Source of the DNA: Verrucomicrobiota bacterium JB022
Lineage (GTDB): Bacteria > Verrucomicrobiota > Verrucomicrobiia > Opitutales > Oceanipulchritudinaceae
Direction: 5' to 3'
Assembly: GCA_030673845.1 (NCBI GenBank)
Contig: JAUTCQ010000019.1
Coordinates: 1-64,000 of the forward strand
Length of the DNA: 64,000 nt
Both the position numbers and the translations under genes were made by a program. Position 1 is the first letter of the stretch, and every line of letters starts with the position of its first letter. The notes under the pieces were generated by a model that saw nothing but the letters and a program-made list of their open reading frames with translations, was not told the DNA's origin and did not search any database. Positions 18,390 to 29,836 of the stretch are shown here, piece by piece.

Positions 18390-18420
18390 GAATCCCTTCC
18401 ATGAGAGGGATTCATGGAAG
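18390..18420 (-). other. Two interleaved palindromes, potential H-type pseudoknot in the pgi leader
   Basis: GAATCCC (18390-18396) pairs with GGGATTC (18407-18413). CTTCCATGA (18396-18404), which lies in the loop of that hairpin, pairs with TCATGGAAG (18412-18420). The arms interleave, so the RNA could form a pseudoknot or switch between two hairpins. It sits between the mnmA stop and the pgi start, about 60 bases upstream of pgi. There is no T-run, so it is not a simple terminator. Confidence 0.5.
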
Positions 18421-18437
18421 CCAGATCGACTCCTGCC

Positions 18438-19511
18438 TCAGAAATAAATCCCCCCGCCGAGGAGTTGTTCGCCGCGATAGAGGGCGCAGACCTGACCGCT
18501 GGCGAGACCACGCTGGGGCTCGGCAAAGATCAGCCCGGCAGAGCCGTCTTGGCGGGGCTCGAAGCGCACGGCCACGCGCGGGTCGCGGTAACGGACGCGA
18601 GCCTCGATGTCTTCGGCCTCTGTAAGCGGGTGGGGCGTCACCCAGCTCAACTGGTGGAGGTCGATCTCCTGTTGCCAAAGCTCGTCTGGCTTTTGGCTCT
18701 CGAAGGCGATTACCAGCTCGTTGCGCTCGATCCGCTTGGCGACGACCACGTAAAATTCATTATCGGCATTGGAGGGCACCCCGATGCCCTTGCGCTGACC
18801 CAAGGTGTAGCGATGGAGGCCTCGGTGCTCGCCCAAGACCTTGCCTTGCAGGTTCACGATCAGGCCGGGCTGGTCGGGGATGAACTTTTCGAGGAAGTCG
18901 TTGATCTTCACTTCGCCGATGAAGCAGATGCCTTGGCTGTCTTTCTTGTCCGCGTTGGGCAGGTTGGCGGCGCGGGCCAGCTCACGCACCTCCGGCTTTT
19001 GCAGCTCGCCCACCGGGAAGAGGGCCGCATCGAGCTGCTCGGGCTGAAGCAGGGCGAGGAAGTAGGACTGGTCTTTGTTCGGGTCGACGCCTTCGAGCAG
19101 GCGTGATGCTCCGTCCGCGTCTACCCGACGGGCGTAGTGGCCGGTGGCGACGTAATCGAAGCCGTGTTCACGGGCCCAGTCGAGGAAGACGCCAAACTTC
19201 ATCTCGCGGTTGCACATCACGTCGGGATTGGGCGTAAGCCCGCGTGCGTAGCCTTCCACGAGGTAGTTGACGATGCGTTCGCGGTAGTCGCGCATGAAGT
19301 TGATCACCTCGAAGGGGATGCCGAGGTGGGCACAGACGGCCCGGGCGTCGACGATGTCCTGCTCCCAAGGGCAGTTCCCGAAGACGTTTTCCTCATTGAT
19401 CCAGTTCTTCATGTAGGCGCCAACGACATCGTAGCCCTGCTCCTTGAGGCGCAAGGCGGCGACCGCACTGTCCACTCCACCGGAAAGACCGAGTAGCACC
19501 CGATTACCCAT
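18438..19511 (-). CDS. mnmA: tRNA-specific 2-thiouridylase
   Basis: The product has 357 residues. It adds sulfur to C2 of the wobble uridine in tRNA-Lys, -Glu and -Gln in the cytosol. The PP-loop SGGVDSAVA is at the N-terminus. The first catalytic Cys is in [13 protein letters not shown] and the second in GICFIGE. The KDQSYFL and [10 protein letters not shown] segments are intact. It starts a - strand run toward pgi and diverges from the GH13 gene; the 140-base gap between them must hold both promoters, though no convincing boxes were picked out. Confidence 0.96.
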   Translation of the reverse strand: MGNRVLLGLSGGVDSAVAALRLKEQGYDVVGAYMKNWINEENVFGNCPWEQDIVDARAVCAHLGIPFEVINFMRDYRERIVNYLVEGYARGLTPNPDVMCNREMKFGVFLDWAREHGFDYVATGHYARRVDADGASRLLEGVDPNKDQSYFLALLQPEQLDAALFPVGELQKPEVRELARAANLPNADKKDSQGICFIGEVKINDFLEKFIPDQPGLIVNLQGKVLGEHRGLHRYTLGQRKGIGVPSNADNEFYVVVAKRIERNELVIAFESQKPDELWQQEIDLHQLSWVTPHPLTEAEDIEARVRYRDPRVAVRFEPRQDGSAGLIFAEPQRGLASGQVCALYRGEQLLGGGIYF

Positions 19512-19651
19512 ATCCGGTAACCTTGGACAAAGTTGTCTGGTTGTGCAAACCCGGAGGTAAAGTCGTTTCTGGCCGGGCGAAACGCCTCAACCCGCCTAAT
19601 TCTGCGCTTCACATTTGCCTTGGGCAGCGAAGCGCGGTAATCCCTGCCGTA

Positions 19652-22093
19652 ATGGCTCCCTCTCGTCGTCAGCCGTCGTCTCCCATTCTCTCCGGCGCCC
19701 ATTGGGCGTCCCTACACACGGGAATCGTGTCCCTCCAGCGCGACTGGAAGCGCAAAACGATGCCGCCACTCTTTTGGGGTGCCGATCGTATTCCGCTGCA
19801 GGATGTCAAGCCGGCCCCGCCCACGGCCTTCGGGGAGCATTCTGCTTACTATTGCTCCGGCGCCTACATCGTCTTCCTCATCCGCGCAAGCCGGATGCCC
19901 ACCGTGTCGTTCGAAGAGGAGAAGCTCTATGTCGCCGGGCCGTTCAACGAGTGGGCGCAGGGCAAGGACAAGAGCAAGTGGCGCCTGAAGCCGATGCAGA
20001 TCGACGGCGAGAGCTACTTTACCCTGCGGCGCCAGAAAAAACAGATCGTGGGGAGCGAGCCCGTGCCCTTCAAATTCGTGACCGGCACCGGGCGGTGGCT
20101 CGATGTGCCTTCCGACGCCCCCAACATCCACTGGGACGCTTCGGGCAACCGTAATTACCAGATCCGGGCCGACCGTACGGGCAAGCACGTGCTGCAGTTC
20201 ACGGCCCCTCGCTCGATCAACCAGAGCGGCGCAGCGCAAGTGACCTACAAGGAGGGAGACTACGAGGAAACGGTGCCGGTGCAGGCGGGCGTCTTCCTCA
20301 AGACGCTGGAAAGCCCGATGGAGCAGGGGGTCAAAGTGCTCGGCGGGATTACCCGCTTCCGTATCTTCGCCCCGCGTGCCTCGTCGGTGAAGCTGTTCCT
20401 CTTTCAGGACCTCGAGCATCAGGAGCCCGAACCGATCACGCTGCGCATGGTCGACGGCATGACCTGGGAGGCCACCGTGGCCGGCAATCGCCATGGATGG
20501 TACTATTATTACAAGATCGACGGCCACAGCATCGAAGGTGCGACCTGTTTCGATCCCAATTTCCGCATTCTCGACCCTTACGCTTTAGCCTGTGTCGGCC
20601 CTCAAGGCCCCGCTATCGTCGTCGACCACGGCAAGCTGCCTCGGACGCCGCGTCCGTTTCGCCCGCCGTGGTGGCACGACCTGGTCGTGTGCGAAGCGCA
20701 CGTGCGCGACCTGACGAAGTTTGCCCCGATCGCGATGTCCGACATCGAACGGCGCGGCTTTACCGGCCTGCGCAAATGGGTGGAGCACGAATCGTTTTAC
20801 CTCAAGGAGCTGGGCTTCAACGCCGTAGAGCTGCAGCCGATTCAGGAAAATGATGCGCGCGACCCTGCCCAGTACCACTGGGGCTACATGACCTGCAACT
20901 TCTTCAGCCCGGCGAGCCAATACGCGACCGATCCGGCCAAGGCGACGCAGATCGAGGAGTTTCGTGAGCTGGTCGACGCCTTCCACCGCCAGGGCATGGC
21001 CGTGATCCTCGACGTGGTCTATAACCACGTGGGCGAGCCGAATTACCTGCAGTATATCGACAAGCAGTATTACTTCCTGCTCAGCCGCGACGGCGAATAC
21101 ATGAACTTCAGCGGCTGCGGCAACACGCTCGACTGTGATGCGCCAATGGCCCGTCGCCTGATGATCGAGAGCCTGATCCACCTCGTGCGCACCTACGATG
21201 TCGACGGCTTCCGCTTCGACCTGGGCGAACTGGTGGGCCGCGATGCGCTGGCCGATGTCGAGAAAAAGCTCAAGGCCGTGAAGCCATCCATTATCGTGGT
21301 GGCCGAGCCGTGGAGCTTCCGTGGGCACATTGCGCACCAGCTCAAGGAGACCGGCGTTGCCTCCTGGAACGACGGCTACCGCGAGTTTGTGCGCGAATAC
21401 GTGACGGGTCGAGGCAACGCGGAAGGGCTGCGCTACTACCTCCAGGGCTCGGCCGAGCTGGCGTCGTTCCCTTCCCAGACGGTCAACTACCTCGAAAGCC
21501 ACGACGACCGCTGCTGGATCGACAAGATTACGGAAAACCGCGACCACAACGGTTACTTCCCGACGTTCAACGACCGTCGCCGGACTCACCTGATGATGAG
21601 CATCCTCAGTATGTCGCTCGGCATCCCCATGCTCAACAGCGGGATGGACATGCTGAAGAGCAAGCATGGGATCAATAACACCTATCAGCGCGAAGACCTC
21701 AACGCGATCCCCTACACGCGCGCCATCTTTTACAGCGGCACGCACGAGTATTTCCGTCAGTGGATTCACTTCCGCCGCAGCGAATGGGGGCGCATGATTC
21801 GGCTCTATGAGCGACCCAAGCCCGGCTACTTCGAGACGTTTACCTGTCGCTCGGCGCTGGGTATGGTTTACAACGCGAACCGCCAGTATGGGCGCCGTCA
21901 GCTCTTTTACACCATCAACCCGCACTTCGAGATCGTGCGGCTGGAGGTGCCGGAAGGCCTGCTCGATGGTTTTACCCAAGTTGCCGACCAGGAACGCTTC
22001 GACGCGCGTGGTCTCCATACCGCCCAGGTCCGACGCGAAAAAAATTACCTGGAGCTGATGCCGCTCAGCTGCGCCCTTTGGGTCAAGGCCTGA
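19652..22093 (+). CDS. GH13 alpha-amylase-family enzyme, debranching (pullulanase/isoamylase-like)
   Basis: The product has 813 residues from ATG 19652; an in-frame extension to 19523 looks noncoding. An N-terminal E-set or CBM domain with GPFNEW comes first (about 70-190). A CBM48-like domain (TRFRIFAPRASSVKLFLF) follows, then the catalytic barrel. GH13 regions are DVVYNHVGEP (I), DGFRFDLG with nucleophile D523 (II), VVAEPW with acid E552 (III), and ESHDD with D618 (IV). The HVRDLT and YHWGYMT segments resemble pullulanase type I and GlgX rather than branching enzyme. It probably trims alpha-1,6 branches of glycogen or acts on maltodextrin. No signal peptide is evident. The neighbouring pgi and gap-pgk-tpiA fit storage-glucan use. 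Confidence 0.85.
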   Translation: MAPSRRQPSSPILSGAHWASLHTGIVSLQRDWKRKTMPPLFWGADRIPLQDVKPAPPTAFGEHSAYYCSGAYIVFLIRASRMPTVSFEEEKLYVAGPFNEWAQGKDKSKWRLKPMQIDGESYFTLRRQKKQIVGSEPVPFKFVTGTGRWLDVPSDAPNIHWDASGNRNYQIRADRTGKHVLQFTAPRSINQSGAAQVTYKEGDYEETVPVQAGVFLKTLESPMEQGVKVLGGITRFRIFAPRASSVKLFLFQDLEHQEPEPITLRMVDGMTWEATVAGNRHGWYYYYKIDGHSIEGATCFDPNFRILDPYALACVGPQGPAIVVDHGKLPRTPRPFRPPWWHDLVVCEAHVRDLTKFAPIAMSDIERRGFTGLRKWVEHESFYLKELGFNAVELQPIQENDARDPAQYHWGYMTCNFFSPASQYATDPAKATQIEEFRELVDAFHRQGMAVILDVVYNHVGEPNYLQYIDKQYYFLLSRDGEYMNFSGCGNTLDCDAPMARRLMIESLIHLVRTYDVDGFRFDLGELVGRDALADVEKKLKAVKPSIIVVAEPWSFRGHIAHQLKETGVASWNDGYREFVREYVTGRGNAEGLRYYLQGSAELASFPSQTVNYLESHDDRCWIDKITENRDHNGYFPTFNDRRRTHLMMSILSMSLGIPMLNSGMDMLKSKHGINNTYQREDLNAIPYTRAIFYSGTHEYFRQWIHFRRSEWGRMIRLYERPKPGYFETFTCRSALGMVYNANRQYGRRQLFYTINPHFEIVRLEVPEGLLDGFTQVADQERFDARGLHTAQVRREKNYLELMPLSCALWVKA

Positions 22094-22232
22094 GGCGCGG
22101 AGACAAGTGGTTGAAAAGCAGGGTGGGTGGTCCGCACCGCTGGCCGCCCGCCCAGACCAGCCATAGCCCCTGTTGCGGGTGGTTTAAGACATTTTCATTT
22201 CATACAGAAATGAGATAAAAAACATTTATGGC

Positions 22233-22262
22233 TTGGCAGCGGCGATTTCAGCTTATTACACT
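22233..22262 (+). promoter_or_regulatory. Candidate sigma-70-type promoter for gap
   Basis: TTGGCA (22233-22238) and TACACT (22257-22262) are separated by 18 bases in the 263-base A/T-rich gap before gap. They match the consensus at five and four of six positions. A/T-rich sequence upstream (22190-22230) could act as an UP element. This is pattern matching only. Confidence 0.35.
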
Positions 22263-22320
22263 TGCTTATCTGAGGCGGATATGGTTCCAAGGCGTTCAGC
22301 TAGTCGCTCTTCGCACTTGA

Positions 22321-23400
<1,080 letters not shown>

Positions 23401-23440
23401 GCCTCGCGGCTTAGCAGCCTGATCTACGGACTGTTTTACG

Positions 23441-23488
23441 GCCGCCCGCCGGTGCTTGCTCAACAGGGCACAGGTGGGCGGCTTTTTC
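23441..23488 (+). terminator. Rho-independent terminator of gap
   Basis: The stem GCCGCCCGCC (23441-23450) pairs with GGTGGGCGGC (23473-23482), with one G-T pair, and is followed by TTTTT. It lies 40 bases after the gap stop. It may be partial, allowing some readthrough into pgk. Confidence 0.85.
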
Positions 23489-23563
23489 TTTGCCTCGATC
23501 CGCTCCTCGGCTTAGTTCAGGAGGGTCAGCGAACCTCTCCAACCCCTTTACGTTTTACATATC

Positions 23564-24757
<1,194 letters not shown>

Positions 24758-24822
24758 AGCGTCCTTAGGCTACAAAAGCTCACGCAAACGCTGATTTGCT
24801 GTCCCACCAAATGAAAAAAGCC

Positions 24823-25584
24823 ATGCGCAAATACCTGATCGCCGGCAACTGGAAGATGAATAAGACTGCGAGCGAGGCTGAAGACCTCGTGAAGGAGATT
24901 CACCTCGCTGTCGGCCAACAAACCGAAGTGGGCGTCTGCATCTGCCCGCCCTTTACCTCGCTGGAGACGGCGGCCCGCCTGCTGGAAGGCTCCAACATCC
25001 AGCTCGGCGCGCAAAACATGTATCCCAAGGCCGAAGGCGCTTACACGGGCGAAGTTTCTCCCGTGATGCTGCGCAGCCTGTTCTGCAACTTCGTCATCCT
25101 CGGGCACAGCGAGCGTCGTGAGTATTTCGGCGAAACCGATGCCTTCATCAACGAGAAGGTGATTGCGGCTTTCGAAAGCTCCCTCAAGCCCATCCTCTGC
25201 GTGGGTGAGACGTTGGCGGAGCGCGAAGCGGAGAAGACGCTCGAAGTCGTCCGCACCCAGCTCGAAGGCGGCCTCAAGGGCGTTTCCAACGAGCAGGCGG
25301 AAAACCTCGTGGTAGCCTACGAGCCCGTCTGGGCGATCGGCACCGGCAAGACGGCTACGCCCGAAATGGCGCAGGAAGTCCACGCCGCGATCCGCAGCTG
25401 GCTCGGCGAACGCTTCGGCGAAACCGTCGGCAACAAGATCCGCATCCTCTACGGCGGCTCGATGAAGCCCGGCAATGCTCCCGAACTCCTGGCCCAGCCC
25501 GATATCGACGGCGGCCTGATCGGTGGCGCTTCCCTCCAGGGCAAGTCATTCGTCGAGCTGGTCAACGCGGCCCGCCAGGCGTAA
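24823..25584 (+). CDS. tpiA: Triosephosphate isomerase
   Basis: The product has 253 residues. It interconverts dihydroxyacetone phosphate and glyceraldehyde-3-phosphate. Asn and Lys are in GNWKMN, the electrophile His in GHSERR, the catalytic Glu in AYEPVWAIGTG, and the phosphate loop is YGGSMKPGN. ATG 24823 is chosen because the family starts just before the GNWKMN strand; ATG 24811 is a possible alternative. It closes the gap-pgk-tpiA cluster and is followed by a strong terminator at 25617. Confidence 0.97.
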   Translation: MRKYLIAGNWKMNKTASEAEDLVKEIHLAVGQQTEVGVCICPPFTSLETAARLLEGSNIQLGAQNMYPKAEGAYTGEVSPVMLRSLFCNFVILGHSERREYFGETDAFINEKVIAAFESSLKPILCVGETLAEREAEKTLEVVRTQLEGGLKGVSNEQAENLVVAYEPVWAIGTGKTATPEMAQEVHAAIRSWLGERFGETVGNKIRILYGGSMKPGNAPELLAQPDIDGGLIGGASLQGKSFVELVNAARQA

Positions 25585-25616
25585 CGCTCTGCGATCTATC
25601 CGATTCATTTCCTTCG

Positions 25617-25649
25617 CGCCGGTAGCCAAGTGCTGCCGGCGTTTTTTTT
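25617..25649 (+). terminator. Rho-independent terminator of tpiA
   Basis: The stem CGCCGGTAG pairs with CTGCCGGCG (one G-T pair), followed by eight T residues (25642-25649), 32 bases after the tpiA stop. Confidence 0.9.
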
Positions 25650-25696
25650 GCGTACTACTTGAGAGAAGGGCAGGGGGCGTCGATAGATACGGGCGC

Positions 25697-25727
25697 AAAA
25701 AAGGCCGATGCGGTTTAGGCATCGGCC
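25697..25727 (-). terminator. Rho-independent terminator of the pal gene
   Basis: On the - strand a perfect 9-bp stem GGCCGATGC/GCATCGGCC with a 7-base loop is followed by six T residues. It lies 35 bases beyond the pal stop and faces the tpiA terminator. Confidence 0.9.
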
Positions 25728-25761
25728 AAGGGAAAAGGTTGGAGAGGCGGCTCTCTGGCTA

Positions 25762-26340
25762 CTAGTCGAGCAGCAGCAGGTCGCCACGGCGATCCTGTGC
25801 GGCTTGGGAGTCGGGAGCGTCGGTCTCGGCTTCGAGGTCACCCTTGGACACAGTCTGAATCCGGCCACCATCCACGCCGAGCTGCAGGAGGTATTGCTTC
25901 ACCGCATTGGCGCGACGGTCGCCCAGCGCCATGTTGTATTCCGTGGTGCCGCGCCAGTCGCAATGGCCAACCACCGCCAAGGTGCGGTTGGGATTGTTGG
26001 CGAGGTAGGAGGCCATTTCTTCCAGCAGGGGCTGGTCGGCCGGGCGGATGTACGACTTGTCGAAGTCGAAATAAACCGAGCCGTAGACCTCGGCATCTTC
26101 GAGGTTGTCGAGAGAATCGCCCGCGCCGCGCGGCTGCAGGGTGTCGTCGTATTGGCCGGCCGACAGGATGGAATCATTGCCGACAAAGTCGCCCTGATTC
26201 TGGGTATAAGAGCCAGCCCCAGCCGAGGGGCTAACGCGCGTGAATCCAGGGTCCGGCGGTTCGACGTTTTGACGGCAACCAGCAAAAGCGGCTGCGAGAG
26301 TCAGCCCGATAACCAAGAAAATTCGATGCACTCTAGTCAT
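25762..26340 (-). CDS. pal: OmpA-family peptidoglycan-associated lipoprotein (Pal-like)
   Basis: The product has 192 residues. A hydrophobic signal ends in AFAGC, a lipobox, with Cys at about position 22. A polar linker follows. The OmpA-like domain (about 85-190) has YFDFDKS at its start, GHCDWRGTTEYN in the peptidoglycan-binding loop and ALGDRRANAVKQYL. It should sit in the outer membrane and bind diaminopimelate in peptidoglycan. No tolA or tolB is visible nearby, so membership of a Tol-Pal complex is inferred. ATG 26340 is used because it places the signal normally; an ATG five codons upstream is open. The expected OmpA-C Asp and Arg are present. Confidence 0.9.
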   Translation of the reverse strand: MTRVHRIFLVIGLTLAAAFAGCRQNVEPPDPGFTRVSPSAGAGSYTQNQGDFVGNDSILSAGQYDDTLQPRGAGDSLDNLEDAEVYGSVYFDFDKSYIRPADQPLLEEMASYLANNPNRTLAVVGHCDWRGTTEYNMALGDRRANAVKQYLLQLGVDGGRIQTVSKGDLEAETDAPDSQAAQDRRGDLLLLD

Positions 26341-26401
26341 AAATAAATACCTCAACCAGCTTTGGGGCTAGGTTGGCGCAACAGCTGGATAGAGCAAGAC
26401 A

Positions 26402-26436
26402 GAAAGGCGATGCGCATCAGATTGATGGGCATCGCC
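26402..26436 (-). terminator. Terminator of the response regulator gene
   Basis: On the - strand GGCGATGCCCATCA pairs with TGATGCGCATCGCC (one mismatch), followed by TTTCT. It lies 16 bases after the response regulator stop. Confidence 0.75.
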
Positions 26437-26451
26437 GTAGGGAAAGGGCTT

Positions 26452-27123
26452 TTAGTTGGAGCCGAGAAGCGTGGGGCGGACCGGCGGTTCGATCAGGCCA
26501 TACTCGATCGCAAAGCGGGTGAGGCTCGCGATGTCGTGCAGGTCCAGCTTCTTCATCAGGTTGGTTCGGTGGTTTTCCGCCGTCTTCACGCTGATCTTCA
26601 GCTTGTTCGCGATCTCCTTGGTGCTGTAGCTCTCGGCAATCAGCTGGAGGATCTCGCGTTCGCGGGTCGTGAGGCGATTGACGGCCGGGTTGGCGACGCC
26701 AGCCGGGTTGGTCATCGCTTCGCGAAGGATTTGGGCCACTTCCGGGCTGAAGTAGCTCCCGCCGCCGGCGACGACCTGGATACCCTTCTGCAGCTCCGTG
26801 AGCGGAGCGCTCTTGCCGATAAAGCCGTGCGCACCTGCTTCCAGCAATTCACGCAGGAGCACAGAGTCCTGGTAGCCGGAAAAGATGAGCACGCGGGTTT
26901 TCGGCAGTTGACGCGAGAAGCGGCGAAGGACCTCTGCACCATTGAGACCCGGAAGCATCACATCCAGGATCACGAAATCCGGTTTGTGTTCGATGCAGGT
27001 CTCGACCGCAGTTTGTCCATCTCCGCATTCAGCGACTACTTCAAAACCGGGTTCCGTTCGCACAATTTGCGCGATCATTTCGCGCACTGCCGTCTGATCT
27101 TCAATAATAACGACCTTTTTCAT
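26452..27123 (-). CDS. NarL/LuxR-type response regulator
   Basis: The product has 223 residues. The receiver domain (1-120) has the acidic pair EDQ at 8-9, phospho-acceptor Asp54 in ILDVMLPG, Ser in FSGY and Lys in FIGKSA. The C-terminal LuxR helix-turn-helix (about 150-212) has [14 protein letters not shown] and [18 protein letters not shown]. It should bind DNA as a dimer after phosphorylation by a histidine kinase that is not in the window, so its signal is unknown. ATG 27123 is used; an open extension upstream runs into tRNA-Lys and is not coding. It has its own hairpin terminator. Confidence 0.93.
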   Translation of the reverse strand: MKKVVIIEDQTAVREMIAQIVRTEPGFEVVAECGDGQTAVETCIEHKPDFVILDVMLPGLNGAEVLRRFSRQLPKTRVLIFSGYQDSVLLRELLEAGAHGFIGKSAPLTELQKGIQVVAGGGSYFSPEVAQILREAMTNPAGVANPAVNRLTTREREILQLIAESYSTKEIANKLKISVKTAENHRTNLMKKLDLHDIASLTRFAIEYGLIEPPVRPTLLGSN

Positions 27124-27302
27124 CACATGAATGGGTTGAGGGGAGCCTGACGAGGGCAAGAAGGATGGGCAATAACCATTTGAGGGGGTTGATAGCCCAG
27201 AATCTGTAACGTAATAACTTATGCTCTTTCTATAACCACCTGAGAAAAATCTCAAGCGAGCCCTGTGTAAAACTCTGATGAAACAGCGGTCGGATAAGGA
27301 AA

Positions 27303-27378
27303 TGGTGGGCGATCTGGGACTCGAACCCAGGACCAAGAGATTAAAAGTCTCCTGCTCTACCAACTGAGCTAATCGCCC
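27303..27378 (-). tRNA. tRNA-Lys (anticodon UUU)
   Basis: It reads 5'-GGGCGAT on the - strand from 27378. The D arm is GCTC..GAGC, the anticodon stem GGAGA/TCTCT with loop CTTTTAA (anticodon TTT), the T arm CTGGG-TTCGAGT-CCCAG, the acceptor return ATCGCCC, discriminator A, and an encoded CCA (27305-27303). All stems pair. This tRNA is itself a substrate of the MnmA enzyme encoded at 18438-19511. Confidence 0.97.
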
Positions 27379-27470
27379 GCAGGAAAAACAAGAAGGAAAG
27401 CACGCCTGCCCTGCGGGGGGCAAGCGAAAAATGTCTGGGCGGCTGCGTAAGTTGCCTTGCGGGATGGCCC

Positions 27471-28079
27471 CTAGCGCAGCGCGGCCATGATCAGGGCCTC
27501 GGTGGAGGCGTCGCTACCGAGTTTTTGCTGGGCCTGGCGCACGGCCTTGTCTGCCGCGTCGAGCTTGTAGCCGAGCGTGATGAGGGCGGCCACCGCATCG
27601 CCAAATTGTGAAGGGGCCGGGGCGGTGCTGCCGGCAGGAGAGCTGGGGGCGGCGGGCGTCGAGTTTTTGGCCAGCCCGGCCACCTTGTCTTTCAGCTCTA
27701 CGCAGAGGCGCGCCGCCGTTTTAGCACCGATGCCGGGGCACTGGGAGAGAGTTTTTACGTCTTCCTGCGCGATGGCCTGGCGCAGCATCGGGATCGAGAG
27801 CTTGCTGAGGATGCTCAGCGCAATCTTGGGGCCGATGCCGCTGACGTGCTCGCTGAGCAGGCGGAACCATTCGCGCTCTTCCGGCGTGGCAAAGCCGTAG
27901 AGGGTCTGGGCGTCTTCGCGGTAGACGACGTGCGTGAAGAGGCGGACCTTTTGCCCAAGGGCGGGCAGGCGTTCTGCCGTCGTCACGGGGATGGCGAGGC
28001 CATAGCCCACGCCGTGCAGATCGAGCACGGCGCTGAGCGGGGTGGCTTCAACCAGAGTCCCTTCGAGGTGGACGATCAT
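27471..28079 (-). CDS. ruvA: Holliday junction branch-migration protein RuvA
   Basis: The product has 202 residues. It binds four-way DNA junctions as a tetramer and loads the RuvB motor. The N-terminal OB domain runs from 1 to about 62. Two helix-hairpin-helix motifs follow, [12 protein letters not shown] and [13 protein letters not shown] flexible Ala/Pro/Ser linker and a C-terminal RuvB-binding three-helix domain complete it. It is the last gene of dapA-dapB-ruvA, 6 bases after dapB; ruvB and ruvC are not in the window. Confidence 0.96.
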   Translation of the reverse strand: MIVHLEGTLVEATPLSAVLDLHGVGYGLAIPVTTAERLPALGQKVRLFTHVVYREDAQTLYGFATPEEREWFRLLSEHVSGIGPKIALSILSKLSIPMLRQAIAQEDVKTLSQCPGIGAKTAARLCVELKDKVAGLAKNSTPAAPSSPAGSTAPAPSQFGDAVAALITLGYKLDAADKAVRQAQQKLGSDASTEALIMAALR

Positions 28080-28085
28080 GGGTGC

Positions 28086-28826
28086 CTAGTCCTTGAGCCC
28101 GAGCACGTCGCGCATATCGTAGAGCCCGGCCGGCTGTTCGTTGACCCAGCGGGCCGCGCGGTGAGCGCCACGGGCAAAGATGCCGCGGTCCTGAGCGCGG
28201 TGAGTCAGCTCGATGCGGTCCTGCTCGCCGATAAAGAACACCGTGTGTTCGCCGATAATCTGGCCGCCGCGCACCGCGTGCACGCCGATCTGGTCGTTCG
28301 GGCGCTCGCCGGTGATCCCTTCGCGGCCATTGATGACGGCCGATTCGGGCAAGTCGCGGGCTTCGCGCACGAGGTCGACCAAGTTGGCGGCGGTGCCGGA
28401 GGGCGCGTCTTTCTTGTGGCGGTGGTGCAGCTCCAGGATTTCCGGCTGATAGTCGTCACCAAGAATAGCGGCGGCTTTGCGCGTGAGGTAAAAGAGCAGG
28501 TTGACGCCGATGGAGTAGTTACCCGCCCAGACGACGGGGATTTTCTCCGCCGCCTGGCGGATCAGCGCCTGCTCTTCCGGCGTGTGGCCGGTTGTGCCGA
28601 TGACGACGCCTTTGCCGAGCTTTACCGCCGCTTCGAGCAGTCGCACGGTGGCGGCATGGAAACTGAAGTCGATCGCGACGGCAGCCTTCGAGAGGCCTTC
28701 CGTGAGGTCGCCTTCATCCTGGTCGATGGTCGCCACGACTTCCACCTGGCAGGCGGAGGCCACGTCGGTCAGCACGCGGCCCATGCGGCCACGACTACCG
28801 TAAATCAATACCGGAAGCTTGCTCAT
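28086..28826 (-). CDS. dapB: 4-hydroxy-tetrahydrodipicolinate reductase
   Basis: The product has 246 residues. It reduces the DapA product with NAD(P)H in lysine and diaminopimelate synthesis. The Rossmann start YGSRGRMGR has an unusual Ser/Arg in place of the common GAxGRMG. Catalytic motif ELHHRHKKDAPSGTA and VHAVRGG are intact. It lies 5 bases after dapA and 6 before ruvA, so it is cotranscribed with both. Confidence 0.96.
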   Translation of the reverse strand: MSKLPVLIYGSRGRMGRVLTDVASACQVEVVATIDQDEGDLTEGLSKAAVAIDFSFHAATVRLLEAAVKLGKGVVIGTTGHTPEEQALIRQAAEKIPVVWAGNYSIGVNLLFYLTRKAAAILGDDYQPEILELHHRHKKDAPSGTAANLVDLVREARDLPESAVINGREGITGERPNDQIGVHAVRGGQIIGEHTVFFIGEQDRIELTHRAQDRGIFARGAHRAARWVNEQPAGLYDMRDVLGLKD

Positions 28827-28831
28827 GGTGT

Positions 28832-29740
28832 TTAAGCGCGGGTCTGGAGGCCGATTTCCTTCAGCGCGGCACGCAGGCGGGGCAGGTTGACCTCGCTCAA
28901 CGGCACCAAGGGTAGGCGGATTTCGGGGTCGGCGAGGTAGCCGGCCTCGAACATGGCGGTCTTGATCGTCACCGGGTTGCCTTCGAGGAAGACGAGGTCG
29001 GTCAGCAGGGCGTAGTTGCGGCTGGCCACGCTGCGCGCGCCTTCCACGTTGCCTTGGCGGAACTTGCGGACCATGTCGACCAGCACTTCGGGCAGGAGGT
29101 TGGAAGCGACGGAGACCACGCCCGTCGCGCCTTCGGCCATGAAGGGCAGGGTGAGGCCGTCATCGCCGCAGAGGATCGTCAGCCGCTCGCCGCAAGCCTG
29201 GCGCAGGGCCGAGACGCGGGTGACATCGCCGCCCGCTTCCTTGATGGAGGTGACGTTGGCGGTGTTCTCCGAAAGGCGGCGCACCGTCTCGATCCCGATC
29301 TCGATGCCGCAACGGCCCGGGATGGAATAGAGCATGATCGGCTTTTCCGTCGCTTCGGAGATCGCGCTGAAGTGGCGAAAAAGGCCTTCCTGGGTCGGCT
29401 TGTTGTAATAGGGAGCCACCTGCAGGTGGGCGTCCACGCCGCGCGCGTCGGCCTCCTTCACGAGGTAGACCGCTTCGCTGGTGGCGTTTGCCCCCGTGCC
29501 GGCCAGCACGCATACGCGCCCATTGCTGTATTTGACGATCGCTTCGATCACGGCGAGGTGCTCAGCCGTGTCGAGGGTGGGGGACTCGCCGGTCGTACCG
29601 ACGGCGACGATCCCATCCACCCCAGCGTCGATCTGCCGGTTGACCTGGCGTTCCAGCTCCGGGTAATCGACCTTTCCGTTCCTGAAGGGCGTGATGATCG
29701 CGGTGTAAACTCCCGCGAAGGGCGTAACCTGATGTGCCAT
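28832..29740 (-). CDS. dapA: 4-hydroxy-tetrahydrodipicolinate synthase
   Basis: The product has 302 residues. It condenses pyruvate and aspartate semialdehyde, the first committed step of lysine/diaminopimelate synthesis. It has a TIM barrel with GTTGESPTL near the N-terminus, the proton-relay Tyr in MLYSIPGRCG and the Schiff-base Lys in TSIKEAGGD. The usual YNVPGRT reads YSIPGRC here. ATG 29740 is used because it gives the normal N-terminus. It diverges from the pilT gene across a 96-base gap and leads the dapA-dapB-ruvA operon. Confidence 0.95.
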   Translation of the reverse strand: MAHQVTPFAGVYTAIITPFRNGKVDYPELERQVNRQIDAGVDGIVAVGTTGESPTLDTAEHLAVIEAIVKYSNGRVCVLAGTGANATSEAVYLVKEADARGVDAHLQVAPYYNKPTQEGLFRHFSAISEATEKPIMLYSIPGRCGIEIGIETVRRLSENTANVTSIKEAGGDVTRVSALRQACGERLTILCGDDGLTLPFMAEGATGVVSVASNLLPEVLVDMVRKFRQGNVEGARSVASRNYALLTDLVFLEGNPVTIKTAMFEAGYLADPEIRLPLVPLSEVNLPRLRAALKEIGLQTRA

Positions 29741-29836
29741 AAAGTTGAAGCTTATGCTAAAAGTTAAAGTTTGCCACCGTAGGCGCGGTTGGCTAGTCAT
29801 TCAATGCTTTTTGCTGCGGCCACCGCCCCGAGTGTT

